The notes: a model not told the origin generated them from the sequence alone. A stretch of 64,000 nt of DNA from Flaccisagitta enflata (GCA_965153355.1 OZ231127.1:67828001-67892000), one strand, 5' to 3'. Counted from the stretch's first letter, positions 34,830-48,841 are shown. Numbers and translations: made by a program.

Positions 34830-35160
34830 TGCAGGCGTTGGGGCGGTTTCATTGCAAAGCGCTTCTTAAACCCTTAATTCTTTTCCTTTGCACATTTGCT
34901 CTTCATTTGTCCAACCGATTCATCATCCGTTTGTCTGTTTTTCTGTTTTTCTGTTTTTCCGTTTGTCCATCTGTCTGTCCAGCGTTGGGGCAGGCTCATT
35001 TCAGACCAAGAGCGCTTCTTAAAACCCCATATTTTTTTTTCCTTTGTACATTTGCTCTTCATTTTTCTGTTTCTCCATCCGTCCATCCGCCCTTTTGTAT
35101 GTCCGTCAATCCGTCTGCCTGTCTGTCGGTCCAGCATTGCAAAGCGCACCAGATACCCTT
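34830..35160 (+). repeat. Duplicated segment, two to three copies
   Basis: GCGCTTCTTAAA, CCTTTG(C/T)ACATTTGCTCTTC and GTCCAGC(G/A)TTG recur at about 34858-34988 and 34990-35145. Each copy has a (CCGTTTGTC)-type stretch and the overall unit is about 140 bp. Confidence 0.6.
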
Positions 35161-35491
35161 GTAATTTTCAATTTTCTTTTTCTTATTCAGTTGTTTTACC
35201 GTTACATGTTCGTCCACTAAGGCAATATCGTCAATTTGTTCCTCCATTTCCCAGCTTAAGCCTAATTCCAAAAGTTGCAACACAACTATACGCAACTTTG
35301 GAAGTCACTATGACGTAAGAACTTTCAGAACGCGACGATCAACATTCTGCGGTTTCGGTTGCTATTTCACCTCACATCATTAGCAGGGAGAGGAAAATAC
35401 CAAGTTTCTGAATCAAATCAAAACATCCATATGCTACTTCTTTCTGAAATCTGTCACTAATTTCAAATTATACATCTATACTTTTTCTCAA

Positions 35492-35594
<103 letters not shown>

Positions 35595-35891
35595 CAAAGA
35601 TATCCTCTCCATCCCCCCACATCTCCAATACTCGACACCCCCTGATTTTTTGCAAGCCAAAAATCTGTTTGATCTGCTAGTTAGTCCATTTTTATTCAGT
35701 CACGTTGTGAGAAGTGAGAAAAGAGAGATAATTGTGATTGGAGGAGATTCTCGCATTTCCTTTCATGATTGGTGCAAATTGATTCGGAAAAGTCAAAAGA
35801 CTGGAGGCAAATTGTGTGTAGTTTTAGCTGGAATGAATTGGCCAGGAAAAACTCATTGTAACCTGGCCGCTATAAAACGACCGGACAAGGA

Positions 35892-36300
<409 letters not shown>

Positions 36301-36702
36301 GACTGCGTCTGTACTAACGAATATCAATCCTTAATCGTTATTCGATTAATCCTGGATACAACGCAACGTGAACAAGCTTATCAATGTTCTTTGCTACGTA
36401 CCTACGTGAGCTTGTCATTCTTTAGAGATCGCAGTTCACCTTGATTCGAATGCACCTGAATGACACCTGAATTACAATACCATACCCAGCGTTTAACCAA
36501 TTAGCAACACAAACCCCAACAGCTTCTTTCACTATGAGCCAGATCCGCCTAATCAAAAGAAATTTATCCAACCCAGTGCTTAAATCCACCTCAACAGGCC
36601 CCGGTTAGTGAACGAAGCGAGTGAATGGAATGAGTACAACGAACGAACGTAGCCAGCGACTTTTTCCAGTCAACATCAATCCATAGTGCAGACACAACCC
36701 CG
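36301..36702. mobile_element. Possible MITE
   Basis: ACTGCGTCTGTACTA at the left and, inverted at the right, GTTGTGTCTGCACTA; both are followed by an ATCAATCC or ATTGATG stretch. Target duplication not clear. Internal sequence non-coding, with GAACGAAGCGAGTGAATGG-type text near the right. Confidence 0.3.
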
Positions 36703-36760
36703 ATATACATATACATGTATATGGCAAGGAGCTAGGAGTCATCATTTACGAGGGAGGAAA

Positions 36761-36982
36761 AACTAGGCTGGATACACGGCTACCTTAATCGCCAGCGGGT
36801 GGGCAAGGGTATCGATAGAGAGGGTCACTGGTGAATTTGGTAAGAAGTGAGCTCAAAAAGCTCAAAAATGCCGAAAGGGGGAGCAACCGACCAACCAACC
36901 GACGGACGGATGGACGGATGGACGGACCAACGGACCAACGGACAAACAAACCGGGGAATAGTCGCGTAGCACGCGACTAAAA
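36761..36982 (+). mobile_element. Hairpin-ended element, family 1, full length
   Basis: AACTAGGCTGGATACACGGC to GTCGCGTAGCACGCGACTAA with a (GGACGGAT) core. Both sides carry AAAAACTA, which could be a target duplication or chance. Confidence 0.65.
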
Positions 36983-37350
36983 ACTAAATGTTTTATTGCC
37001 TAATAACTTTTCATCTTTCTTTAAAGTTCAATAAATTTTTTTTTGTTTCAGTCCTAGGGTCCTACGGTATGTTAATAAATCAGTCGATCAACGACACGTT
37101 ATTTGGCTTTTTTTGTGATCGCAAGTAAGTTTTTAACATCACTGCCCCTGGCCCTGCCCCTGGCCAATCCTGAGGCAACTCGCTGATAGAGCCAGTATTT
37201 GCCGTAGCCCATCCTTACGTGACCAGTGCACCCGCGTATCCAGCCTCATCAGGCAGCATCCAAAAACTAATCGTAAGTTGTCTCTCCACACTTTCGTTAA
37301 CGCTTGATAAAATTTTGAAAGAAAATCACCCATTAGACGCTATCCTCTAC

Positions 37351-37535
37351 GTCCCTTGTCGGTCCGTCTGTTGGTCCGTTCGTTGGTCCGCCTGTCAGTC
37401 CGTCCGTCACACTTCAATTCTTTGGGGTTTTTGTGGTCTTTGGCCTCACAGCTCCTGCCCAAATGATCAAGTGACCCCAAATATGGTCCCTGCCCACCCG
37501 TGTGCGACTGGGGTAGCCGTGTATCCGGCCTTGTT
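37351..37535 (-). mobile_element. Hairpin-ended element, family 1, lacking the hairpin
   Basis: Core GGTCCGTCTGTTGGTCC, then CACACTTCAATTCTTTGGGG, GCTCCTGCCCAAATGATCA, CCTGCCCACCCGTGTGCGAC and GTGTATCCGGCCTTGTTTT. The hairpin end is absent at the left. Confidence 0.65.
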
Positions 37536-38735
37536 TTGATCAACAACAGTTCTTTGCACCCTTTTCTTATCCAATTGATTAATTATTGTGCTTGTGAAAA
37601 AAATTTGAAAAGTTTGGAGTTTGGAAAATAAGAATTCTGAATTCTTTAATGCCTCCACTGTTTATCAGACGATAAATTGTATGAAAGATTTTTTATCAGG
37701 ACAAGTAGGATTGATTATGCTTCATTCCACAAGTCGGCTATTCTTCAAATTTTCATTTTGTTATTAATCTTTTTTTGCGCAAGTTGAACACATTGCTTCC
37801 CAACTTGATGTGATCATTCTTCTGAACAAAAGTAGTTTGTAAAATGAATGAATGAATGAGTCTATTTCACGAGAGCGGAACAAAAATTACAATGCAAGTT
37901 GGGCAATTGTAAAAGCTGGCCTCGAAGGATAGCCTGTATAGTCCTAAAACCTAGGCTTTATGGTCCCATCTCGGATCTGTCAGTGTTTCATCTCCCTCGT
38001 ATACATTTTGGAATTTCTGTATTTCTCTTTACTCCTCATCAGATCTTTCAGGGTTGGAGATATAGGGGGATGGGAGATGAATTATTTTCGGTTCATCTTC
38101 ATCACGCGGAGTTACGGGGGTGGGCGGGGGGTGGGCGGGGGGCGAACTACTTTGCGCATTGTCCTGAAGGTTTAGTGTTACGCGGGAAAGAAACACAAGG
38201 ATGACGACCTCAGCTCCAGAACTCCATTCATTCAATTCATTTGTGTACAATGGTAATGATTTTGTAAATTAATGTCAGGGTGGCAGCGTGGCGTCAAACA
38301 TCCTCTGAGGCTTTAATTCTGTTCATTCTGCTGTTGATTAGGCATCCCGTAACAGGCAGATTATTACCACCTAGGCAGCCCTTCGAAACAGTTAGTGTGC
38401 TCAATGTGACTGTAGAGGTTTGGTGAATGAGAACGTTTTCCGTGTGAATTATCGTTAGATTGTTTTTTTATCCTTGTCAGGGTGGGATTTCCTGGATCGT
38501 GTGGATTGCTTGAGTCAGCAAATTTTAGGTTAGGTGATTTTTCTCGTCATGATTGGATTTGAAAAACTTAATAACAAGAAATGATCGGATTTTTTTTTTA
38601 GGTTCGCAATGTCGATTTTATAGGAATCTATACGTGAGTATAACAATACTATAAGATGTAAATCAGTTATTCGAAGATTTGTTTGGATTCAATGTTCCAG
38701 TTTGTCATTCTATTGTGGTCGATGACCTCATCGAC

Positions 38736-38741
<6 letters not shown>
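37536..38741. other. Non-coding unique stretch
   Basis: No recognisable ORF; a G-rich run (GGGGGTGGGCGGGGGGTGGG) lies at about 38114-38142. Confidence 0.5.

Positions 38742-38795
<54 letters not shown>
38742..38795 (+). repeat. (GA)n microsatellite
   Basis: A short (GA)n tract. Confidence 0.9.
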
Positions 38796-38796
<1 letters not shown>

Positions 38797-39054
38797 ATAT
38801 CATTACGAAAAGTTGTAACAATGTATCATAAATGCTTTCAGGTTTAATCCGCAGCCATTCATTTGAGAGTTGCCTCATTCTTTCCTCAGAGAAAAGAGTG
38901 AAATCAGAGAAAAAATGAAAACAAGTTTGTGATGTTTCACGCGTTAAACATCGATGTAAACAAGACTAGACAAAAAAGGACCGCGAGGTAGAACAAAATG
39001 CAGCTACGAGATAAACGGCAAATTCACTCTGAAAATAAAAGAGTGGAGGCTGTG

Positions 39055-39450
39055 GCAATAGAAGTGGTGGTGATGGTAGCGGCAGTGTTGGTGAGTGGTG
39101 CTGGTGGTGATAGCGGCGCGTCGGTGCTGGTGGTGAGGAACTATCGTGCCGATAAGTATACCGACATATTAAAAGAAGCGTCAACTTTGAAAGAATGCAG
39201 CTCCGGAAAAAGTAAAGCTCTAATTATCAGAGTGATCCCGTTTTAAAGTGGTTCAAACACTTTTAAATCTGGGGTTGGAAGCTTAATTTGTTTAGAGCGG
39301 TGCTGATGGTGCAGTTCATGCTTCTTTATAGACGTAGCTTTATCTATTCACAAGATAGTAGTGCCGCGGTAATGGTGGTGGAGGTAGTGGTGGCAACGGC
39401 AGCGGCAGCGGCAGCGATGGCGGCAGCGGCGGTGGCAAAGGCGACATTGC
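39055..39450 (+). repeat. Two G-rich trinucleotide-like tracts
   Basis: GTGGTGGTGATGGTAGCGGC at 39065-39135 and GGCAGCGGCAGCGGCAGC with variants at 39364-39445. Frames read as Gly/Val/Ala-rich on the plus and Ala/Thr-rich on the minus strand. They look like degenerate trinucleotide repeats, not a gene. Confidence 0.6.
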
Positions 39451-39580
39451 GATCGGCGTCACTGCACTGCCCAAAAGGTGAGCGCAGCATTTGAAAAAAT
39501 TCCGCGCCCTTTAAACATTGCTCCTTTGATGAAAGAGAATTCAAGGGAATATTTTCCATATTTCCACTCAGGATGAATAG

Positions 39581-39584
<4 letters not shown>

Positions 39585-39623
<39 letters not shown>
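39585..39623 (+). repeat. (GA)n microsatellite
   Basis: A 39-bp (AG)n tract. Confidence 0.9.
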
Positions 39624-39626
<3 letters not shown>

Positions 39627-39998
39627 AAAAAAAACACCATTTAAAAGAAAAAGATAAGGACAAAGTACATTTGAAAAAAAAATTGTTGTTTTTGTTTTTT
39701 TAACTTATCAGATGTCTAGATTTAACGGTCACCGACGGACCGACATGTAGACGCAAGGCCATGATGGAACCTAAACCTGATTGGCTCTTTAGAAAAAAAA
39801 TAGAATGGTGGAAAAAAAGAACGAAAGAAAGAAAAAAAAATAGAATAAAGAAAAAAAAAACAACATTGCAGATGAAGTTTTGCATTTCCGATTGAATTGC
39901 AGTCGGGCCTTTATTGTTTCACCTCACATTTGACTTAAAAAGAACAATTCTTGCTCCCTCGCCATCTCCTTTATTTACCCACCCCCTACCCCAATATT

Positions 39999-40301
<303 letters not shown>

Positions 40302-40423
40302 GCGTTTCTCTGAAAGGCGGGCAAAACCCAGAGCCGAATCCAGGTGAGTGTCAATAACACTTGGAATTTAGATAACCCACTTTTAATCGTTTTTTCAGCC
40401 AACACCAAATCGTTGTTGCACGA

Positions 40424-40575
40424 AATAAGGCCGGATACATATATGGAGGCATCAGTTGAGTGCTGGGTAGGGGCAGATGATGTATGATAGAATACAAGCA
40501 TGATCAAGGGCTTTTGGTTGGGCAGGAGTGGTTAAGCTTATGGATGGAATTATTGGGCAGGGGTGGTTTAAGAAA
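40424..40575 (+). mobile_element. Possible very degenerate family 1 fragment
   Basis: AAATAAGGCCGGATACATAT at the left and GGGCAGGAGTGGTTAAG inside recall the family 1 start, but the rest does not align by eye. Confidence 0.3.
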
Positions 40576-40626
40576 AAGACCATTTACAAGATGAAATCGG
40601 TCTCAAGTGGTAGAAGAACCATCGTG

Positions 40627-40771
40627 ATAATACCTGACAAAATACCTGATATGACAAAATAAAGAAATAAACCTGACGAAATGAAGAAATAAACTTGACA
40701 AAATAAAGGAATAAACCTGACAAAATAAAGAAATTAGCCTGACAAAATAAAGAAATAAACCTGACAAAATC
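40627..40771 (+). repeat. 22-bp minisatellite, about six units
   Basis: CCTGACAAAATAAAGAAATA plus AA, with few changes between units. Confidence 0.75.
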
Positions 40772-41170
40772 CCTGCGAACCTCCGATCGTCGCGTCCACC
40801 CAACACCTGATTTCAAGTTTCAAGGTTTCATTTTTTGTCCCGAGCTGAAAACGCCATCGTGACATCAAGTTAGGTTGGAAGAGGTTTGCAATATTGTGTT
40901 ATATAACTGACTACAAAACATAAATGAAAAATCTGACTTTAAAATCTCCCAAAAAAGGAAGAAATGTGTTTTGATAAGAACTGCGCTTGAAGCGGTGAGG
41001 AAAAAAACAAGGAACATCCCGTTGTGAAATTTGGTAAAAATAGGGCCTGAGGAAAGTAAACATGGAACACAAACCAACAAAACAAAATAAAAAGAAGGAA
41101 TGCAGGGATGGTTGGGAAGAGCAGGGAAGAAAAGAAAAACAGGATGAAACAGGATGAAATAAAGCGACAC

Positions 41171-41171
<1 letters not shown>

Positions 41172-41241
<70 letters not shown>
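41172..41241 (+). repeat. (GAAA)n microsatellite
   Basis: A pure (AAAG)n tract 40 bp before the foldback module at 41283. Confidence 0.9.
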
Positions 41242-41282
41242 AATAGAATGAAAGAAAAAAGAATCAAATAAAGAAAGTAAAC

Positions 41283-41770
41283 AGGTCACCCAAGGGCAAT
41301 ATGTGGTCAGCGATACCCGTTGCCCTGCTTTGCATGGTTGTAAATTGGAATGAGAGGCAGGGCAGCGGCCCCGAAGGGGACGAAGTCCTGTAGAACACAG
41401 GGGACTTTCGTTCATTTGTCCGTCCGTTCGTTTGTCCGTCCGTCCGTCCGCCCCCCCAGGTCCTCTCAGGCCTGAAATCTGCCATCTCAAGCCTAAAATC
41501 TGACCTCTCAGGCCTCAAATCTGCCCTCTCAGGCCTTATCTGAGATTTCAGGCCTAAGAGGGCAGATTCAAGGCCTGAGAGGGCAGATTTCAGGCCTGAG
41601 AGGGCAAATTTCAGGCCTTAGAGGGCAGATTCAAGGCCTAAGAGGGCAGATTTCAGGCCTGAGAGGACAGATTTTAAGCCTGAGAGGGCCTGGGGGGGAC
41701 GAACGAACGGACAAACGAACGAAAGTCCCCTGTGTTCTACAGGACTTCGTCCCCTTCGGGGCCGCTGCCC
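41283..41770. mobile_element. Foldback element, copy 4, palindromic throughout
   Basis: Left module ATGTGGTCAGCGATACCCGT, then inverted ends from 41360 (GGGCAGCGGCCCCGAAGGGG) to 41770. The internal minisatellite itself switches strand near 41540: CTCTCAGGCCTCAAATCTGC on the left half and its complement AGGCCTGAGAGGGCAGATT on the right. The whole unit can fold back on itself. Confidence 0.75.
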
Positions 41771-41797
41771 AAAAAGGGAAGAAAGAAAAAACTAGTC

Positions 41798-42317
41798 ATC
41801 CAAGGATCGCACATGGTCAGCGGTACCCGATGCCCTGCTGGGAGTGATCCAGTGAAGAAGTGGAGTGAGAGCAGGGCAGCGGCCCCAAAGGGCCGATGTC
41901 CTGTAGAACACAGGGGGGAATTTCCATACGTCCTGAAGGGGCATATTTCAGGCCTTAGATGACTGATTTAGGCCGCTGAAGGCATATTTGAGGGCTGGAG
42001 GGCATAATCAAGGCTTGGAGAGCCGATCTAAGGTTTGGAGGGCAAATTTAAGCCATGGAGGGCTGATTTTATGCTTGGAGGGCTAATTGAGGGTCTTGAA
42101 GGCAGATTTGAGGTATGGAGGTCAGATTTGAGGTGGGGGGCTGATCTGAAGCCTGGAAAGCTGATTTGAGGCCTGGGAGGCTAAATTGAGGGCTGGGAGG
42201 GCAAATTTGAGGGCTGGGAGGGCAAATTTGAGGCCAACGGGGGGGGGGGGGACGGACGGACGTATGGAAATTCCCCCCTGTGTTCTACAGGACATCGGCC
42301 CTTTGGGGCCGCTGCCC
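41798..42317. mobile_element. Foldback element, copy 5, adjacent to copy 4
   Basis: Left module CATCCAAGGATCGCACATGG, inverted ends 41874 (GGGCAGCGGCCCCAAAGGGC) to 42317, internal 21-bp GGGCTGGAGGGC-type units and a G-run at 42239. A (GAAA)n tract follows directly. Its module matches 7305-7390 closely, so copies 1 and 5 form one subfamily. Confidence 0.75.
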
Positions 42318-42320
42318 AAA

Positions 42321-42530
<210 letters not shown>

Positions 42531-42551
42531 CGAAAACGAAAAGAAAGAAAA

Positions 42552-42699
42552 GAACAAGGCCGTAAACTCTACACCCCCCCCGGCAGGAGCGGAAAACCTT
42601 GCAAAATAATCTTGTGTCGGACCGAGAGACAGACAGACAGAATGACTGACCCAGATCGACCGACACGGCAGGTTCTAAAGTCGCGTGTCCGCGACTAAA
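42552..42699 (+). mobile_element. Hairpin-ended element, family 1, short full copy
   Basis: AACAAGGCCGTAAACTCTAC, a C-run, GGCAGGAGCGGAAAACC, a GACAGACAGACAG core, CGACACGGCAGG and AGTCGCGTGTCCGCGACTAA. About 148 bp. It follows a (GAAA)n tail of a foldback element. Confidence 0.65.
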
Positions 42700-42877
42700 A
42701 AGAAAAAGAAAAATAAGACGATATATTTTGGTTTGATTTGGAATTTTCGCAGTTTTCCTTTGGAGTTGGGCGGGCGGCTGTGAAATCGTTAAGAAGTAAG
42801 ATTCGCTATCATTTGATAGTCTGTTGTTTGATCGTCATATTCCTCTACTTTTCATTGCTTTCCTCTCTCTCCTCTTC

Positions 42878-43133
42878 TTTTTTTAGTTGCCGACAGGCAA
42901 CTCTATAAGAGGGTTTGTCCGTTCGTCGGTCCATTGGTCGGTCCGTTGGTCCATCCGTTGGTCCATCCGTCAAAAACGCGATAAACGCGCATTGTTGATG
43001 CTGCAGTTGGTAATATTGCTTATGTGAAAGTGTGTCGGAGGGGGGTTGGGGGTGGGGTTGAGGTGAGGCTAGGGTTCGGATGCCCCTGCCCACCCGTCCG
43101 CAACGATATTGTGACCCCGCGTCACTTGTTTTT
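42878..43133 (-). mobile_element. Hairpin-ended element, family 1 variant
   Basis: TTTTTTAGTTGCCGACAGGC with the hairpin GTTGCCGACAGGCAAC, CTATAAGAGGGTTTGTCC, a GGTCGGTCCGTTGG core and CCTGCCCACCCGTCCGCAAC. The far end is eroded. Confidence 0.55.
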
Positions 43134-43690
43134 TGATAATCCACGCAAATCGATTTAGGAAAGCAAGAATGTGTTTATGCTGCAGTTGTTGCATACACAT
43201 GAGTAACATGACACAGCCATACTTTCTCTTGAAATGCAATTGTCATAGACGTGGGTAGAGTGATATCTGGAATTAAAGCTAGTGTACTTCTGTCTGTCTA
43301 TCCGTCCCTCTGTAAGTTAAAGCCATCAATTATGACTTCGCCGCAATGATATTTGCCCAATCACCGAAATGGGATAATATGTTGATAACGCCGCAGCAGG
43401 AGTGAGTCCAATGTCAACGGTGCAAAATGCAACATTCAGCAAAATTCAGCATCATGCATGCTACATGTTGAATCATTCAATGTGAATGTCATTCATGTGA
43501 CGGAATTTCTTTGCTGCCAGCCTTTCTTTTAATTTTTATCTTTTTTTTCGTTTTGGACAGAGTTTTCTTCCTTTATCTCTTCATTCTTCAAAAATGTTTG
43601 AATGAATGACAAAAATATTTCCTTTGCTTTTTCTTCCTCACCCGATAGCTAGATTTTCCTCCTACTTTGCTTCTTTGCCCATTTTCATCA
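43134..43690. other. Non-coding unique stretch
   Basis: No gene seen. ATTCAGCAAAATTCAGCAT and CATGCATGCTACATG text near 43433-43465. Confidence 0.5.
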
Positions 43691-43692
43691 GC

Positions 43693-43885
43693 TTTTTCTT
43701 CTTCTTCTTCTTCTTCTTCTTCTTCTTCTTCTTCTTCTTCTTCTTCTTCTTCTTCTTCTTCTTCTTCTTCTTCTTCTTCTTCTTTTTCTTTTTCTTCTTC
43801 TTCTTCTTCTTCTTTCTCTTCTTCTTCTCTTTCTTCTTTTTCCTTTTCTTCCTCTCTTCTTCCACTTTTTCTTTTTCTTCTTCTT
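43693..43885 (+). repeat. (TTC)n microsatellite
   Basis: (TTC)n, pure to about 43783 and then with TTTTTC and TTCC variants. Confidence 0.95.
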
Positions 43886-44089
43886 CCTCTTCTTATGTCG
43901 ACATTTTCCTTTTCCTCTGGCACTTTTTGATCCGTTTAAAGTAGAACGATAAAAAATAACTAGGATATTAAGATCCCGGGAAAATTTTCATACATTTAGG
44001 AAAGGAAAAAAACAGAGAAAAGTTTTTTTTTATAGAATAATAATAACAAGAAAAAAAAAGGATAATCCCATGAATCATTCGGACTTGAG

Positions 44090-44416
<327 letters not shown>

Positions 44417-44417
<1 letters not shown>

Positions 44418-45510
44418 AATGCCGTTGTTAATATCACCGTAATCAAACGACTTAAAATGGAAATCTTCAGAGAAATGGTTCAGCAAAGTGGAAAAAAGAA
44501 TGCCAGTGGGAGTGTTTGAAAAAGGAAAAAAATAATCCTTCAATCCTCAACACCTTAATGGAAACCCATTAGCAAACTGCACATTCTTTAATCAGATTCC
44601 ATCATTAATAGCACTTACCTTTATCCAACTCCAGATTAAATTCTAATTCTAAAAGTTTTGCGGAAATGTTGATAAAGCACAGCTGCTATCAAGGATTTAT
44701 TTCTACGCTGGTTTTCATGTCTGAGGCCTTCGTTCAAAGGAAAAGTTATAACTGCTCGCCTTGCACCTTAGAACAAGACGAAACAAGAAGAAACAAGAAT
44801 CTTAGGGCAAATCAGACAGGGATGTAGCGATATCGAATTAGTCGTGTATGCTTTTCCCACACAGCGCTAGAGGAAGAACCTAATTCAGGGTCGTTTGCAG
44901 GTTGATCTGACAGATAACACCAACAGATTATGCGTGGGAGTCAAGCAGAGACCTAGAGGGATTTGACTCATTGGTGCGTGTATGCAAAGGAAGGCTTCTG
45001 TGAGCGGTGTCAACGATGTTTCGAAAGGATTTTACCTAACATCGATTAATAGTCGACAAATAGATCTGTACAATGGAACGAACCACCGATGGCAGACATA
45101 TAAGTCTGTTCAATAAGTGCTCAAAAATCCCCTTATTGAAAATCTGGTAATAGATTTCATAATGCAACCTAATTGGGCCACATTTCAGGACATGAGACTG
45201 CATTCCTTTTTTTTTTCTTCTTCTTTTTATCGTTTATGGCATTGACAAATCAAACTCAGACTGCAAGAAGATCTTGAGTTTGAATCCACGGATGTAACAC
45301 TGCAAAAAGGGATTCAAGGCGGTCATGATGCTTTTTCATTTGCCAGTGCGCAAGTTTTTTTTCTCGCTCTTTCTCGATCTTTAAACCCTTTCTAAAAGCT
45401 TTTCCAACGAACTTCCATTTCCAAAGACCGAACCCTTAAACTCCCCCCCCCCCCACCCAACCCCCATATCCCAATTTCTATTCAATTGTTGGATCTGTGG
45501 GTGTATAGGA
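44417..45510. other. Non-coding unique stretch
   Basis: About 1.1 kb without repeats or recognisable ORF; a C-run lies at 45444-45465. Confidence 0.5.
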
Positions 45511-45511
45511 G

Positions 45512-45719
<208 letters not shown>

Positions 45720-46075
45720 AAAAGAAATAGAAATGAAAAAAAAGAGGAGAAAAAAAGAAAGGGAATAAAGAAAAAACAGAACGAGAAAAAAATGAATTAA
45801 GACAGAAAGAGAGAAAGAGAGAAAGAGAAGGAGAAAAAAAAATTCTCAAATGGAAAAAGAAGAATGAAAAAAAAAAAGAAGAACGAAACTGGAGAAAAAG
45901 GACGATTGTTATGTTAAGATGTCCTCTACTCCTTGCCTCACGGTTGTGGGAGCACAGGAACATGACTAGAGCAATTATTGGGTTATTAAGCGAATCTCTC
46001 CAAACAAAAAAGGGGACAAATTTGGAAGGATTAATTGTAGAGAATAGAGAGGAAACGAGCAAAAATGGGAGGGTG

Positions 46076-46198
<123 letters not shown>

Positions 46199-46349
46199 AC
46201 AGACAAATAAAGCGACAGTAAAGAGCAGCACACAGAAATACAGAAACAAATTACAAACAGAAAAAACCCACAGACGAGGCCAAATGGAGAAGGAATTAGG
46301 GTCACAGATGCATGGCACCAAAGAAAGACTCATAAAGAAAAACAATTAA

Positions 46350-47160
46350 AGAATGTAGAATACAAATAAGCAAAGAAAGTGAGAAAAAAAGAGAAAAGAA
46401 TTCAATAAGAAAGAGAGTGTAAAAAGAAGAGCTGAAACCGAGATAGACTGAATCTAGCCATGAAAGCAAAAGAAAACAATAGTCGAAAATTTATTCAGCT
46501 TATCATGAAACAGTAAAACATTGAAAACAGAAAAATGATATACTATACTATAAACTATATCTTACATTGTGAATTGGAATTATATCAGGAATGATAATAG
46601 GTGAATAAAAAAAAATCAACCAAAAATCGAAAAACTAAAAACGAAAGGAATTAAGAGACAAAAACAGAGAAAAAGCGACAAAAAAGGGGAAAATAATGCA
46701 CAAGCAGCTGCTGTGACCGAAATAAAAGCGGCCTAGAAACAGCGATTTGGTCACGACTCCGCCCAGTTTTGCATCCGTCCTCCGTTTTTAGCGGAAAAAC
46801 GACGAATGTCACATCTCTCAAAACTTTTTCTCAACTTTTCTCTCTTCATCTTTTGTCTTTTCATCATCTATTGTCTTTCTGTTTTCATCGTTTTATTTTT
46901 ATTTCCATTTTTTTTGTTGGTTCCTCTTTTCTTTCAACATCTACCTTCCAATTTCGATTTCATGTTATTTTTTTTTCTCTGGAAAAAGATAACAATCCAC
47001 CTCTTTAAGAAACATGCCGTCATTTGTTTATTCTTTTTTTTTCCCCATGTTATTTCTTTTTTATGCCTCAACATTTTATGTTATCTTGATTGGAAAAGTT
47101 GCTTTTGCTACTGGTCATGTTCATTTGTCGTTGTCGAGCAGCGTGTGTTATCATAGCTGG
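46350..47160. other. Non-coding stretch
   Basis: A-rich to 46700, T-rich to 47160; hydrophobic frames on the plus strand reflect T-richness. No gene supported. Confidence 0.5.
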
Positions 47161-47165
47161 TTATT

Positions 47166-47265
<100 letters not shown>

Positions 47266-47423
47266 CGAGAGCGTTTTAATCAAAGAGACACACATTAAAG
47301 ACGGACAGAAAAATAGGAGTCCAATTGATAAAATAGATGGGGAACATTGATCAGAAGGACGGCGTTGACAGAGCAAGTGATAAATGTTGTTTTAATGTTT
47401 CTTCCACTCACTTTTTCTTGATT

Positions 47424-47590
47424 TTCTTCTTCTTCTTCTTCTTCTTCTTCTTCTTCTTCTTCTTCTTCTTCTTCTTCTTCTTCTTCTTCTTCTTCTTCTT
47501 CTTCTTCTTCTTCTTCTTTTTCTTCTTCTTCTTCTTCTTCTTCTTCTTCTTCTTCTTCTTCTTCTTCTTCTTCTTCTTCGTCTTCTTCTC
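47424..47590 (+). repeat. (TTC)n microsatellite
   Basis: About 55 TTC units with one TTTTTC variant. Confidence 0.95.
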
Positions 47591-47993
47591 TTTCTCTCTC
47601 TTCCTCTTCTCCTTCATCGCTCACTCGGATATAATGTCACAAACCGAGCGGAATTTATGTTGCGTGTGCGCGACTGTATAAGTCAGTACATCTATTAGCT
47701 AGTATTTCATTGACGTTTTCCATCGGGCACGTTTTGATGTAGCTTCTGAGGTGAACACCCGCTTTGACTGTACTAACAAGATGGTTAAGGCCTGCTACCA
47801 TATAGCAACTGATCATCTCCTTTTTGTAGGATGCCATGTACCTCGGTTGGTAGGCCAGGCCCAGTGGCGCGCACATTGGCATCCTTTACCATGTACCTTT
47901 GAAAAGAACAAGGCACAAGTAATATTGTCGCCTTTCAAATTATAAGCGCCGCTCATCTTGATATATCTTGACTCATTCTTGATTTTCATTCCT

Positions 47994-47999
<6 letters not shown>

Positions 48000-48060
<61 letters not shown>
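48000..48060 (+). repeat. (CT)n microsatellite
   Basis: A pure (CT)n tract. Confidence 0.95.
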
Positions 48061-48061
<1 letters not shown>

Positions 48062-48235
48062 ACGAATGTACATCTAGATATGAAAGTAGGTTACGTGGTT
48101 TCGCGTGGCTCATTGAGTTTTTGAGAAATTTCAAAATCGATGACAATTGATAAATGACTTTGTCCCCAAATGCTGAAAAGGAGAAGAAAGCTCCCTGAGA
48201 CACCGAGAAAATATTATTCATTCATTCATTTCCTC

Positions 48236-48809
48236 ATTCTTTCTTCTTCTTTATTTTCTTCTTTTTATTTTTCTTTTTCTTTTTCTTTTCCTTTTTTTCG
48301 TCTTCTTCCCCTTCTTCTTCTTTTCCTTCTCCTTCTCCAACTTTTTTTTTGTTTTTGTTTTGTCTTGGTTGTATTTTTGGTTTTTCCTCTTCTTCTTCTT
48401 TTTGTTTTTCTTTTTCTTTTTCATTTTTTCTTCTTCTTCTTCTTTCTCTTTTTCTTTTTCCTTTTCTTCTTCTTCCTCTTCTTTTTCTACTTCTTCTTCT
48501 TTTTCTTCTCCTTCTTTTTCTTCTTCTTCTTCTTCTTTTTCTTCTTCTTCTTCTTCTTCTTCTTCTTCTTCTTCTTCTTCTTCTTCTTCTTCTTCTTCTT
48601 CTTTTTCTTTTTCTTTTTTTTTCATCCTCTATTTTTCCTTTTTCTTTTTCTGTTTCTGTTTCTGTATCTGTTTCTTTTTCTGTTTCTGCTTCTTTTTCTG
48701 TTTCTGTTTCTTTTTCTTTTTCTTTTTCTTTTTCTTTTTCTTTTTTTTCTTTTTCTCCTTCTTCTTCTTCTTCTTCTTCTTCTTCTTCTTCTTCTTCTTC
48801 TTCCTCTTC

Positions 48810-48841
<32 letters not shown>

